DNA of 64,000 nucleotides from CAIQJJ01 sp049325275 (GCA_049325275.1 JBMOLU010000013.1:264734-328733), one strand, 5' to 3'. Counted from the first letter of the stretch, positions 16,972 through 27,376 are shown. Translations and numbers: made by a program. The notes: generated by a model not told the origin, from the letters alone.

Positions 16972-18540
16972 GTGCGCAAATCCATTTTGCCTATTCTATT
17001 CACGCTCATCATTGGAGCAACCGTCACCGCTTGCATGTCAAACCCAACCGTTCACGAAACATCCGTGCCAATTCATACATCCACACCGGAAAGCGCTGTG
17101 GCAACAGACACAGCCATTCCAACGCTTTCTCCAACGCCACCGCCCCCACCTGCCACCCCCACGCTCATGCCGCTACCCACCCAAGAAGAGCCGGCGCCCG
17201 TGTCAACAGAAGAGATACCCACGGTGTCGCCGGTACGCGCAACCCCACCAGGCCTGCAAGCGCCGGGAAAAAGTTTTGACATTTCCTATGTCGCTACGCG
17301 TACCCCGCTGTCACGCGCACAATGCCCTGCCGTTGATCCCAGCAAAAAACCGGCTTACCAAAAGTATGAAACAATGTTTGGGCTACTTCCCAATGAAGCT
17401 GGCCTGTTGGAACAGCTCAATGCCGGCGTGTCGGGCGAGGCCATTTTCGCGGACCTGGCAGGCTCATCGGGAAACGAATCTTATCACCTCATGGAACGAG
17501 ACCTGACGGGGGATGGCATCCCAGAAGTGGTCGTTTATGGTTCTATTTTCGGCTGCGTCGGCGGGCAATACCAGTTGCTGTGGGCAAGATTTGGCACCGA
17601 CCCAGGAGACTGGATTGCGGCAATTGCCGACATGAATCTCAACGGTATCCCCGAAATCATTACGCAAATGCGCATGGGCGAGAATCTTATGAGTGAAACC
17701 AGTCACGTCATTCTCGAGTGGGATGGCTCAACTTTTCAGAATCTGATCGTCCAACCCGATTTCGTATCCTGGTACAACAATGGGGGGGTACAGGGAAACG
17801 AGATCCGCATGAACGGCATACCGCCTGCAGGGGGCGTTTACGATAAAGTAGAAATAGCCGATGTCGACGGCAACGGAACCCGGGATTTGATCATCAGCGG
17901 CGGCCTTGGCAGCAGTATGGATGAGCTGACCCACGGCCCCTGGCGTTGGGAAAAAGACGTTTACACCTGGAACGGCCAGGGCTTCGTTTTGCAAAGCATC
18001 GAAGTGGAAAAGCCCACGTACCGCTTCCAGGCAGTACAGGACGCCGATATGTACTTTTATGCCGGGCGCTACGACGTAGCCCTCGACTTATACCAGCAGG
18101 CCGTCTTCAGCGATCAACTGGATTGGTGGTCGCCAGAACGGGCCATGGCGTTACGTATGCAAGACCCCTACGGCCCGACACCCGAAATCCCCCCCACGAC
18201 CATGCCGGCCGATCCGAATGACTACTACAATTTAGCTGCTTATTCCCGTTTTCGCATCGCACTCCTACACTGGGTCCAGGGCCATAAGCCCGAAGCAGAA
18301 ACTGTCTACAACCAACTACAAGAATCTTTCCCGGCAGGCCAGCCAGGCTCGGCCTATGCAGAACTGGCTTCTGCTTTCTGGGATGCTTACCAGGCCACCG
18401 GTGAGTTATCCGCGGCCTGTTCCCAGGCCATTGCATACGCCGCAGAGCATACCGATGCCATCCTGCTTCCCCTCGGCAGTTGGGATCACGGTTTTCAAAG
18501 TTTCTTTTACCAACCGGAAGATATCTGCCCGCTCCAGTAA
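16972..18540 (+). CDS. Lipoprotein with FG-GAP-like repeats
   Basis: A 522-residue lipoprotein, starting at GTG 16972 after AGGAG. The signal peptide ends in a lipobox (VTAC). A Pro/Thr linker of about 90 residues follows. The middle has three Ca2+-binding FG-GAP/VCBS-type repeats: LTGDGIPEVVVYG, MNLNGIPEIITQ and VDGNGTRDLIISG. The C-terminal part (about 345-522) is helical and TPR-like (YAGRYDVALDLYQQAVFSD, then ALLHWVQGHKPEAETVYNQLQ). Anchored outside the membrane, it could be a scaffold or binding partner for the sensor protein encoded just upstream (67-base gap). No enzyme function is suggested. Confidence 0.75.
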   Translation: MRKSILPILFTLIIGATVTACMSNPTVHETSVPIHTSTPESAVATDTAIPTLSPTPPPPPATPTLMPLPTQEEPAPVSTEEIPTVSPVRATPPGLQAPGKSFDISYVATRTPLSRAQCPAVDPSKKPAYQKYETMFGLLPNEAGLLEQLNAGVSGEAIFADLAGSSGNESYHLMERDLTGDGIPEVVVYGSIFGCVGGQYQLLWARFGTDPGDWIAAIADMNLNGIPEIITQMRMGENLMSETSHVILEWDGSTFQNLIVQPDFVSWYNNGGVQGNEIRMNGIPPAGGVYDKVEIADVDGNGTRDLIISGGLGSSMDELTHGPWRWEKDVYTWNGQGFVLQSIEVEKPTYRFQAVQDADMYFYAGRYDVALDLYQQAVFSDQLDWWSPERAMALRMQDPYGPTPEIPPTTMPADPNDYYNLAAYSRFRIALLHWVQGHKPEAETVYNQLQESFPAGQPGSAYAELASAFWDAYQATGELSAACSQAIAYAAEHTDAILLPLGSWDHGFQSFFYQPEDICPLQ

Positions 18541-18570
18541 AGTTTGTCACATCTCAATAACGCAGGGTGT

Positions 18571-18609
18571 GGGGTATTTTGAGCGCGCCTTGCGCGCTCA
18601 AAATACCCC
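18571..18609 (+). terminator. 17-bp perfect hairpin between lipoprotein and subtilase genes
   Basis: GGGGTATTTTGAGCGCG (18571-18587) and CGCGCTCAAAATACCCC (18593-18609) are exactly complementary around a 5-nt loop. There is no T-run. It may act as a terminator, an mRNA stabiliser or a palindromic repeat. Confidence 0.6.
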
Positions 18610-18651
18610 GGCATCCCCCTAATTTTCGAGAAAATACGCTTGGAGAATCTG

Positions 18652-21600
18652 ATGAGAATAAAATTCTTAAACAGCCTGATGGTTTTATTAATATTGGTGG
18701 CAGGGAGTTTTCCGGCCCAAGCCGGTGCAACGTTGCTGAGAGACAGTCACGACAACCTGCTTGACACACAACAACACGAACCATCCTATACCAAAGTGAT
18801 CGCCCTGAAGGGCGCGCTGGATGGCACAGGAGCCAAATTATGGCACGATTATGGCGCTTTTGCTCTGTATAAAGTGCCTGCACAGGAGTTGAACAGTTTG
18901 AATGTCGAGAGGCGGAATGAACTCCACATCGTAGAAGATACCCTACTCTTTGATAACTACCCCTTCAATACGCAGCAAGAGGGTCTTGCGAATATCCCGG
19001 ACGCCTACCAAACGCAAAGCATGGGTGGGCAGGCCCTTCAACTGATCCAGTTTGTCGGGCCGATCAAAGAAGAATGGCTGCAAACCATCCGGGCCCAGGG
19101 TGCAGCGCCCATTCACTACATCGCCAACAACGGCTACCTGGTATGGGCAGATTCCAATGCACGCAACCGCCTGGCCTCGCTGGCCCAAGATGGCGATATT
19201 GTGCAATTCAGTGCGCCTTATCAGACGTACTTCAAACTGGGCCTGTCGATCCTGGGACGTCTGAGTGCTGTGAAGACAGATGCCGCGTCCGCGCAAGAAG
19301 TCGTCCCCGTAGTGGTTCAGGTTTATGCACACCCCGGTGTAGAACGAACACAAGCGCTGATCGAGAGTTTACTCACCCAAAAGGACAGTGCATGGACGTC
19401 CATTCTAAGCTACCAGAACATCTACGGTTCGGTACGCGTACACGATCTGGCCACCATTGCCGCCCAGCCGGATGTGGTCTGGGTGGGCGAACATTTCGAG
19501 CCTGAATTGATGGATGAGGTACAGGGTCAGATTTTGGCCGGGCACTTCAACACCGGGCAAGCTGGCCCGGCTTCACCCGGCTACCTGGAGTGGCTGACCG
19601 AAACAATTGGGGTCAGCACCGACCCTGCTGACTACCCCATTGTAGACATCACGGATGATGGCGTCGGCAACGGCACGGTCAATTCAGGCGATCCAACCCT
19701 GCACCAGTTTGGCAGCGCCACGAACCCGAGCCGCCTGGCCTATGTGAGCAGTTGCACGAGTTCTTCGAACGGTGAGGGGGTTGACGGCCACGGGCATATC
19801 AACACCAGCATCGTTGGCAGTTACGATTTTCGCAATGGCTTTCCTTTCAAAGACCCCCACGGGTACCTGCGCGGCCTGGGCGTAAACCCATTCGGGCGCA
19901 TAGCAAGCACAAGTGTTTTTGACCAGGGCTACTTCGATACAGGCGCTTGCGGCGGAACCGATACAGGGCTTATCAAGCACTCGCAAGACCTGGGCGCACA
20001 AATCAGCACCAATTCCTGGGGATGTTCCCTCTGTGCCAAAACTTATGACGAGTCATCGCAGGCCTACGATGTCGGCGTGCGCGACGCCGACCTGACGGAG
20101 GCCGGAAATCAGCAAATGATCTTTTTCTTCGCTGCCGGTAATGCAGGATCAAGCAATGGTACTGTTGGCACACCTGGCAACGGCAAAAACATGATTACCG
20201 TGGGAGCGTCAGAAAATTATCGCCCAACAGACGAAAATGGGGACTGGGTCGACCGATGTGATATTGATCCTACAGGCGCCAATAACGCAATGGATGTGAT
20301 TTACTTCTCCAGCCGCGGGCCTGCCCCTGGCGGGCGCGCCAAGCCCGAGCTGGTGGCGCCAGGTACGCACATCCAAGGCACGGCCAGCAGCAGTGCAAAT
20401 TACACCGGCAACAGTGTATGTGACATGTATCGCCCGTCGAACCAGACTGTGTTTGCGGCTTCGTCTGGTACCAGCCACTCGACACCGGCCGTAGCGGGCG
20501 TCGGCTCGCTGTATTATTACTGGTTGGAACACCAGTATGGCATCGCACCCAGCCCGGCCATGATGAAGGCCTATCTCATCGCACACCCCACCTATCTCAC
20601 CGGTCAATCTGCGAACGACACCCTACCCAGCAACAACAAGGGTTATGGCATGCCCAATATGGAACTAGGGTTTGACGATACGCCTCGCTATCTGCTCGAC
20701 CAATCTCATCTTTTCAACAACACAGGAGAGCAATGGAATTTCAGCGGTGTGGTGGCCGATCCAAGCAAGCCGGTACGCATTGTGCTGGCGTATACAGATA
20801 AAGCCGCTGCACTCGGCTCCAGCAGCCCGTTGGTAAACGACCTGGACTTACGCGTCGAAAACGGCGGCAGCACTTACCTGGGAAATCACTTCTCCGGCCA
20901 GTGGAGCGTAATCCGAGGGACACCCGACAGAGCAAATAACTACGAAGCCATTTTCTTGCCGGCAGGTACAAACGGTATACTCAATCTCACCGTCACTGCG
21001 GCTAATATTGCCGACGATGGTGTGCCCAATGTCGGCGATGCCACCGACCAGGATTTTGCAATTGTGGTCTACAACATTCTCCAGCCGGAAGGTTTTGGCG
21101 TTTTGGAGGGCACCCTATATGATGCCGCAACTTCCCAGTCGCTCCCCAATGTATCGGTTGTGGCGCAAGGCACCATTGTCACGAACAGTGCATCCACCAT
21201 GAGCAGCATGGATGGCTCCTATCATATTGGTGTCCTCACCGACACGCTGACCGTTACCGCCGCTGCTTTTGGCTACCAGACAACGGTGATCGAAGGGGTT
21301 CAAGTGATGGAAGGTATGACCACCACTTTACCCATTCCTATGACGCCAGCAAACTGGTACACCGTAACCGGTATCGTTGGCGATGCCAATACTGGCTGGC
21401 CGCTGTACGCCAGGATCACGATTGACGGCTATCCGGGCGAACCGGTTTGGAACGACCCTGTAGACGGCTCCTACACCATTCAACTGCCCGAAGGCTTCGC
21501 CCACATGCTATGGGTGGAAGCTTTTGTAAGCGGGTACTCGATCGCCTCGCACAGCGTGGCTCCTCTCACCGGCAATGCCATCGAAAACATTGAACTTCAG

Positions 21601-24600
21601 GCCGACACATCCACCTGCAACGCGCCGGGATACTCGTTTGGCGGCTTTGGCGAAAGCTTTGACCGTGTGACTCCGCCGGCCTTGCCGAAAAACTGGGCAG
21701 CGGTAGATGTCGTGAACGAACTAGGTCACTGGTTGACAAGTGCCGGTAGCCACCGTCCATCTGACGCTTCATCCCATAGCACGCCTAACCTGGTTTATTT
21801 CAATTCCTTTTCTACACTCAGTGAGAGTACTCGCTTGTACCGCACGAGCGCCGTAGATATGACAGCCTTGTCCAGTACCGACTTGCGCTTCTGGATGTAT
21901 CATAATATCGAAGCTCGATCTTACAGTGACCGGGTTCAAGTTCAGGTCTCGACCGATGGAGGAGCTATATGGACAAATGTGGGAGATCCTGTCTTGCGTT
22001 ACGATGGTTCAGCCGGCTGGGCGCAGCACACGATCAGCCTTGCCGATTACAGCAGTGCAAATAGCCTCCTGGTTGGTCTATTAGGCATTAGCGACAACGG
22101 TTATGATATTCACGTCGATGACATTGTGCTTGACCCAACCTGCAATGTGCCAACAAGCGGAGGCGTGTTGGTAGGGTATACGTATGATGAAAACACATCT
22201 AAACCGTTGGTGGGTGTTTCCGTAACCGGATCGGATAGCCAAGCGGTGAGCGTTGAGACGCCAGACGATCCGGCAGTGGGAGATGGTCTTTACATCCTAT
22301 ATACCGCGGCCAGCCAGGCAGTTACAGCAACCATACCGGGCGGGTACTTGCCCGATGTCGCAGTGGTCAATGTAACGCCAGGGGGCGTTGCCCACCAGGA
22401 CTTTGCCCTACCGGCGGGCAAGCTGGTTGCAGATACAACACCTCTCCATGCTACCGTGGATATGGGTAGTGTGGAAACACTCACCCTGACTCTGGAAAAC
22501 ACCGGTTCCGGCCTGCTTTCCTGGAAAATTAGCGAGCTGCCCGGTGGACAGAACCTGCCCCTTGTGACTATTCCGTCTTTCGAAGAGATAGTACCCGCCA
22601 GCAACGTGCCAGATTCACTGGATCGAGCCCCCCAGAATGGGTACCACACCGAAACCAATGAACCTGCGTATCCACCTGCCCTTCTGACGGGCGAGCCAGC
22701 GTATGGCGTGGTTATCTCGAACGATACACCGTTCCTATTCTACATGCCGAATACAACTATTCCTGGTGTGTGGGAGCACATCGCTGACTTGAGCGGCAGT
22801 AATTATTTTGCAGGTGATTTCATCAATGACGACTTCAGCACACTGTATGTACTTGACTATGAGCTGAACCAACTTCACACAATCGATACGGCCATTGGTA
22901 CGGTGATGGCCATTGGACCGGCTACGCCAGTTGCCGGCGAGGCGTGGACCGGTATGGCGGGTACCAGCAACGGCACATTGTACGCTTCTTCGAGCGATTG
23001 CGGCGGTTCGTCTACGCTATATACCGTTGACCCTGCTACTGGCGTATTGACGATCGTTGGAAATACGGGAATTCCCTGCTTGATCGATGTTGCCATCAAC
23101 ACAGATAACGAGATGTATGGTGTTGACGTTGTCACAGATTTGTTATTCCAAATCGATCCAAAAACGGGCACAAGCAGGCCCATCGGATCAATCGGCTTCA
23201 ATGCCCACTTCGCTCAGGATATGGATTTCGATGAAAAGACAGGGGTGTTGTATCTTGCCGCGTTTAACGGGAACTCGGATGAAGCAGAGTTGCGTATTGC
23301 TGACACAACGACAGGCAATACTGCGTTGCTGGGGCTGTTCCAGTATCAAACTGAAGTAGATGCCTTCGCCTTCCCAACCACATCGAATGTGCCCTGGTTG
23401 AGCGGAAGTCCACACTCCGGCAGCATAACAATTTCCGAGGCACAACCTGTCGAAGTAGTATTTGATGCCACCCAGGTTGACCAACCGGGAACGTACTACG
23501 CCTCCTTGAAAATCTCCAGTGATACACCCTACAACACACCGGTGGTCCCCGTAACCATGACCGTACAAGCGCCGCCTGACTGGGGCGCGGTAAGCGGCAC
23601 TGTAACCGGCTTAGGACAGTGTGGCGCGTCTCCTGCGAGTCTCGAGGGCGCAGAAGTGGTCATCAAAGGCAGTGGAGAAACTTATACGGTGACCACCGAC
23701 TCTCAGGGGCGCTACCTGTTGTGGCTGCCCGCGGCAGAAGGCCCATTGACGATCCGCGTAAGCGCCGGAAGCTACCAAGAAGCCTCTGTCAATGCCGTAG
23801 CGATTGCCGCCGGCCATATCACCACCCAGGATTTCGATCTGCGCCTGCTGGCACCCTGCATCAGCGTCGAACCGCACCAATTCACGGTGACACTTTCCCC
23901 AGGGGACTTGGAAACCCTGCCGTTGAAACTGTTGAATAACGGCGCTGCAAGCACAACCTTCAAGATCGCCGAAAAAGCCCACATCGTGACCATCCTGGTT
24001 GTTGGCAACGACGCTTCGGGAGATCTGATAACAACCACGTTGGCTGGACTAGGCTACAACTACCAATATGTCCCCAATGAAGAATTTCTATCCATTCCTG
24101 CAGCGCAAATACTGGCATATCAGGCAATCTTCTACGCGGGGACACCGTCGCCAGAAATTTTACCCAGGCTGATCGCCTACCTGAATGCTGGCGGCGCACT
24201 CTACGTTTCCGACAACAACTTGGGGCGTGACCTGGGAGATACAGATTTCTACAAAACCTACCTCCAGGCCACTTATCAAGTAGACACTTGTGGAGATATG
24301 CTCGCCGGGGAGAATATCATGGCAGAGATGAACCTGGTGGAACTCGCCTCAGGTGCCGATGCAGATGGCTTCACAGCAGGCACAGAAGGAACACGCATCT
24401 TCAGATACACATCGTCTGGCTATGCTGGCGGTGTGGCGATAAACCGCAATGGCTACAAGGCAATCTATACGGCCTTTGATCTTGCTAATTTGGAATCAAC
24501 AACAGAAGCGGCAAGCATTATTGAGGCGAGTGCGAAATACCTCACTTCATCGAACGAAGTCCCCTGGCTCTTGGAAGACCCGAGCACAGGCACCTTGACA

Positions 24601-25107
24601 GCCGATAGCACCCAGGCGATCACAGTTACCTTTGATGCAACCAACCGTACTACCGGCACTTATATAGCGGCGTTAGCGATCAACAGCAACGATCCACTCT
24701 CTCCGACCATTCAGATTCCTGTCGTCATGAACGTTGTTTCCCTTGAGAATGGGGTCGTATTGGCGCCTCCTACGGCTACAACGAGTGGCCTGGCTGGAGA
24801 AACTATTACCTACACCCTGCAAATTACCAACACTGGCGTCATGACCAATACCTTCTCCATTACTACTTCGGGTAATAGCTGGGATGTCGCAGTTCCGAGC
24901 GTGCCTATCACGTTGACCGCTGGCGCAAGCACTGATTTCAGCATTGTTGTTACCATTCCACCGAATGCTGTTCCAGGCACTAGCGATACAGTTACCATCA
25001 CGGCCACAGGCGCCGGCGGCATCACAGATTCATCGGTACTGGTCACCCAAGTCGTTATCCCTGGAGGGAACAAGATTTTCTTACCACTGATCATGTATAC
25101 GCGGTAG
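18652..25107 (+). CDS. Giant secreted subtilase (S8) with shared GATase1-like domain
   Basis: A 2151-residue secreted serine protease. The ATG at 18652 gives a signal peptide (MRIKFLNSLMVLLILVAGS) with a TTGGAGA ribosome site. Catalytic motifs: Asp in VDITDDG (332-336), His380 in GHGHIN, Ser608 in SSGTSHSTP; AAGNAG is also present. Behind the protease are three carboxypeptidase-type beta domains with a jelly-roll (about 990-1165) among them, a propeller-like stretch (about 1343-1580) and a fourth beta domain (about 1643). Then come the GATase1-like domain (about 1778-1965) shared with the protein at 14541-16904, a repeated VPWL...SGT/STGT beta module and a final CARDB-like domain. The C-terminus is NKIFLPLIMYTR, an FLPLI motif. 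It probably degrades or displays at the cell surface. Confidence 0.88.
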   Translation: MRIKFLNSLMVLLILVAGSFPAQAGATLLRDSHDNLLDTQQHEPSYTKVIALKGALDGTGAKLWHDYGAFALYKVPAQELNSLNVERRNELHIVEDTLLFDNYPFNTQQEGLANIPDAYQTQSMGGQALQLIQFVGPIKEEWLQTIRAQGAAPIHYIANNGYLVWADSNARNRLASLAQDGDIVQFSAPYQTYFKLGLSILGRLSAVKTDAASAQEVVPVVVQVYAHPGVERTQALIESLLTQKDSAWTSILSYQNIYGSVRVHDLATIAAQPDVVWVGEHFEPELMDEVQGQILAGHFNTGQAGPASPGYLEWLTETIGVSTDPADYPIVDITDDGVGNGTVNSGDPTLHQFGSATNPSRLAYVSSCTSSSNGEGVDGHGHINTSIVGSYDFRNGFPFKDPHGYLRGLGVNPFGRIASTSVFDQGYFDTGACGGTDTGLIKHSQDLGAQISTNSWGCSLCAKTYDESSQAYDVGVRDADLTEAGNQQMIFFFAAGNAGSSNGTVGTPGNGKNMITVGASENYRPTDENGDWVDRCDIDPTGANNAMDVIYFSSRGPAPGGRAKPELVAPGTHIQGTASSSANYTGNSVCDMYRPSNQTVFAASSGTSHSTPAVAGVGSLYYYWLEHQYGIAPSPAMMKAYLIAHPTYLTGQSANDTLPSNNKGYGMPNMELGFDDTPRYLLDQSHLFNNTGEQWNFSGVVADPSKPVRIVLAYTDKAAALGSSSPLVNDLDLRVENGGSTYLGNHFSGQWSVIRGTPDRANNYEAIFLPAGTNGILNLTVTAANIADDGVPNVGDATDQDFAIVVYNILQPEGFGVLEGTLYDAATSQSLPNVSVVAQGTIVTNSASTMSSMDGSYHIGVLTDTLTVTAAAFGYQTTVIEGVQVMEGMTTTLPIPMTPANWYTVTGIVGDANTGWPLYARITIDGYPGEPVWNDPVDGSYTIQLPEGFAHMLWVEAFVSGYSIASHSVAPLTGNAIENIELQADTSTCNAPGYSFGGFGESFDRVTPPALPKNWAAVDVVNELGHWLTSAGSHRPSDASSHSTPNLVYFNSFSTLSESTRLYRTSAVDMTALSSTDLRFWMYHNIEARSYSDRVQVQVSTDGGAIWTNVGDPVLRYDGSAGWAQHTISLADYSSANSLLVGLLGISDNGYDIHVDDIVLDPTCNVPTSGGVLVGYTYDENTSKPLVGVSVTGSDSQAVSVETPDDPAVGDGLYILYTAASQAVTATIPGGYLPDVAVVNVTPGGVAHQDFALPAGKLVADTTPLHATVDMGSVETLTLTLENTGSGLLSWKISELPGGQNLPLVTIPSFEEIVPASNVPDSLDRAPQNGYHTETNEPAYPPALLTGEPAYGVVISNDTPFLFYMPNTTIPGVWEHIADLSGSNYFAGDFINDDFSTLYVLDYELNQLHTIDTAIGTVMAIGPATPVAGEAWTGMAGTSNGTLYASSSDCGGSSTLYTVDPATGVLTIVGNTGIPCLIDVAINTDNEMYGVDVVTDLLFQIDPKTGTSRPIGSIGFNAHFAQDMDFDEKTGVLYLAAFNGNSDEAELRIADTTTGNTALLGLFQYQTEVDAFAFPTTSNVPWLSGSPHSGSITISEAQPVEVVFDATQVDQPGTYYASLKISSDTPYNTPVVPVTMTVQAPPDWGAVSGTVTGLGQCGASPASLEGAEVVIKGSGETYTVTTDSQGRYLLWLPAAEGPLTIRVSAGSYQEASVNAVAIAAGHITTQDFDLRLLAPCISVEPHQFTVTLSPGDLETLPLKLLNNGAASTTFKIAEKAHIVTILVVGNDASGDLITTTLAGLGYNYQYVPNEEFLSIPAAQILAYQAIFYAGTPSPEILPRLIAYLNAGGALYVSDNNLGRDLGDTDFYKTYLQATYQVDTCGDMLAGENIMAEMNLVELASGADADGFTAGTEGTRIFRYTSSGYAGGVAINRNGYKAIYTAFDLANLESTTEAASIIEASAKYLTSSNEVPWLLEDPSTGTLTADSTQAITVTFDATNRTTGTYIAALAINSNDPLSPTIQIPVVMNVVSLENGVVLAPPTATTSGLAGETITYTLQITNTGVMTNTFSITTSGNSWDVAVPSVPITLTAGASTDFSIVVTIPPNAVPGTSDTVTITATGAGGITDSSVLVTQVVIPGGNKIFLPLIMYTR

Positions 25108-25129
25108 ACGATGGGTTTTCGATGATAGC

Positions 25130-25155
25130 GTGGCGCCAGGGCATTCTGGCGCCAC
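25130..25155 (+). terminator. Terminator hairpin of the subtilase gene
   Basis: GTGGCGCCAG (25130-25139) pairs perfectly with CTGGCGCCAC (25146-25155) around a 6-nt loop, followed by TTTCC. Confidence 0.65.
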
Positions 25156-25259
25156 TTTCCACATTTTGGCGGGCAAAAGGTGACATGGGCAAGATCAACT
25201 TTCGTGCTAAAATCTCCCTACACGTTTACCTGTTTCCGTAACACCCAGTCTACCTGACC

Positions 25260-27338
25260 ATGACCCTGCAACTCAACCAACGCGAACTGATCGTCCATCT
25301 TGCCAGCGGCGAGTACCAAATCAACCCGATCCGCGCCCGTATCAACAAACATCGCATCATCGGCCCGGTGGACTACGGCTGGGCGCGCTATACCAGCGAA
25401 CTGGAAAAGTTGAAGGCAGAAGTTCCCCGAGCCGGCAAAATTCAATCGCCGAGTTTCCTTCCTCCCAACATCCTCACCTTCGGCGGCGGCCCGCTGGCCG
25501 GCTCGCGCATTCCGGGCACACGCCGCCTGGTGTTTTGTGGCTATTCACCCGCCTGGGAAGGCTTTTACGTCTCCTCGATGGGTGGTGCGGCCTATATCAT
25601 GCACCGCGTGGGGGTAGATTTCGTTTGCCTGGAGGGGCAGGCACCGCAGGATTCGGTGCTAATCCTCAACCACAAAAGCGGCGAAATCAGCGTCCGCCTG
25701 GAACCGATCAACCCCGACCTGATCTGGACCGGCTACGCCGACCTGGATGGCAATGCGCTAATCGGTTTCTACGCCCTGCAGCAGTACGTTCTGGATAAAT
25801 ACGGCAGCGAATACGACGGCGACTGGGTGCGCGTCTTTGCGGTTGGCCCGGCGGCGCGCACGACCCCGGAAGGCATCATCGGCAGCAACCACGTTAAAAA
25901 GGGCCGCATTACCCCTATCGACGATTGGGCCGGGCGCGGGGGGCTGGGTTCGCGCCTGCTGCAAAGCCATCGCATCGCAGCCTGTATCTTCGGCGGCGAC
26001 TGGGAAGACCCCGATCTGAAAGACTCGAAGGAAATCGACAGCTACTTCCAGCAGTATTACGGCGAATCCATGATGAAAGTCGACCTGGGTGCCACGGAAA
26101 AGTACCGCTACGTGCCGGGTTTCCAGACCGGCGGTACGCTGGGCGTCAACCTGCACACCGCCGAAGACAAGCTCTTCAGCTTCAACTATGCTTCCGTTTA
26201 CGAAAGCGAGCAGGCCCGCCTGGCACAGCAGGAGACGTTGATCGCCCAGCATTACCTGAAACAATTCAACGAAGAGTCGATTGAAACCAAGAATTTCGCC
26301 CACTGCGGCGAGCCGTGCTCGGTAGCGTGCAAAAAATACGTCGGCGTCTACAAGAAAGACTACGAACCCTACCACGCGCTCGGCCCACAAATCGGCGTCT
26401 TCGACCAGCGCGCCGCCGAGCAGATCAACCATTACGTCGATGCCATGGCCTCCGATGCCATTCAGATGGGTGGCACTGTGGCATGGATCATGGAATTGAT
26501 CTGGAAAAAGCTGATCGATCCGGCCAATTTCGGCCTGCCACCACGCCAGGAAATGAACTTTGATTTTGCCGCCGGCGAAGGCGATTTCGACGTCGTCGCC
26601 GATTCCGCCCGTAATGCTGCCTACGCACAGCAAATCGTCGAAATGATCCTCTTCGCCGAATGCGGCGCACCTTTCCGCGCCGGCATGCGCGCCGCCGCTC
26701 ACGAGTTAGCCAGTCAATATGGAACACACATCACGCATCACGCCGTTTACACCAGCCACGGCGAAAAAGGCAACATGGCCCCGAACCAATATTGGGTTCC
26801 CGGTATGCTCGCCCCCATGCCCATGATGGGTAAGTACTTCGTCTATTACGGCGTCGACTACGTGCCGCCACGCGAACTGGGCAGGAAATGCGTCGAGCGC
26901 ATGGTCTACGAACTGTTCAGCGAGAACAGCGGCGTATGCCGCTTCCACCGCAAGTGGGTCGAAGCCATTGTCGATGAGATCATCGAAGCACACTACCAAT
27001 ATCCTCTGGATTACAAAGGCCACCAGTTCCAACTGGCCAAAGAAATCTATGCGGCAGAGGGAGAAGCCACCGGCATGTGGGAGTCGGAACGTACGGTCGA
27101 CATTGTATGGAAATTTCTCGAAAAATGGGAAAACCACGGCCTGGCCGACGAGTCGCTGCATGCATGGGTGCGGCGCTTTCGGCAGGATAAATGGGCCGCG
27201 GCGCGCGCCTACTGGCAAGAAGTCAGCCTGGGCATCGCCGCAGCCTTCGCCGCCGGCGCCGAAGCCATCCCCGATATCAGTGCACCCTACCAGGCTGCCA
27301 GGCTGGATGTGATGGAAAAAAAAGGTCTTCCGGGCTGA
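25260..27338 (+). CDS. Aldehyde ferredoxin oxidoreductase family protein
   Basis: A 692-residue cytosolic enzyme of the AOR family, which holds a tungsto- or molybdo-bispterin and one [4Fe-4S] cluster and oxidises aldehydes to acids with ferredoxin. Visible: the N-terminal pterin-binding domain (NILTFGGGPLAGSRIPGTRR, then AYIMHRVGVDFVCLEG), and the cluster ligands Cys349, Cys353 and Cys357 (CGEPCSVAC) plus Cys560 (SGVCRFHRKW). The family usually has CxxCxxxC, so the C-x3-C spacing here is slightly off and may mark a subfamily. The start follows a gap with TAAAAT at 25208. No ferredoxin or pterin genes are adjacent. Its last codons lie inside a 53-bp repeated element. Confidence 0.87.
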   Translation: MTLQLNQRELIVHLASGEYQINPIRARINKHRIIGPVDYGWARYTSELEKLKAEVPRAGKIQSPSFLPPNILTFGGGPLAGSRIPGTRRLVFCGYSPAWEGFYVSSMGGAAYIMHRVGVDFVCLEGQAPQDSVLILNHKSGEISVRLEPINPDLIWTGYADLDGNALIGFYALQQYVLDKYGSEYDGDWVRVFAVGPAARTTPEGIIGSNHVKKGRITPIDDWAGRGGLGSRLLQSHRIAACIFGGDWEDPDLKDSKEIDSYFQQYYGESMMKVDLGATEKYRYVPGFQTGGTLGVNLHTAEDKLFSFNYASVYESEQARLAQQETLIAQHYLKQFNEESIETKNFAHCGEPCSVACKKYVGVYKKDYEPYHALGPQIGVFDQRAAEQINHYVDAMASDAIQMGGTVAWIMELIWKKLIDPANFGLPPRQEMNFDFAAGEGDFDVVADSARNAAYAQQIVEMILFAECGAPFRAGMRAAAHELASQYGTHITHHAVYTSHGEKGNMAPNQYWVPGMLAPMPMMGKYFVYYGVDYVPPRELGRKCVERMVYELFSENSGVCRFHRKWVEAIVDEIIEAHYQYPLDYKGHQFQLAKEIYAAEGEATGMWESERTVDIVWKFLEKWENHGLADESLHAWVRRFRQDKWAAARAYWQEVSLGIAAAFAAGAEAIPDISAPYQAARLDVMEKKGLPG

Positions 27339-27376
27339 GCGTGAAGAATCCCTTTCATGGCGAAGCTCGGAGAGCC
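27324..27376 (-). repeat. Copy 1 of a 53-54 bp palindromic repeat
   Basis: Read on the minus strand this is nearly identical to 61562-61615, differing by a few bases and one indel. It can fold on itself (GGCTCTCCG...CGGAAGACC, with inner TGAAAGGGATTCTTCA). It is flanked by T-runs on both sides in the minus orientation and overlaps the stop codon of the aldehyde oxidoreductase gene. Confidence 0.7.

Noticed and set aside
25260..27338. Second-strand frames inside the aldehyde oxidoreductase gene as real genes
   Set aside because: They have no ribosome sites or family features and follow from the high GC content of the true gene.
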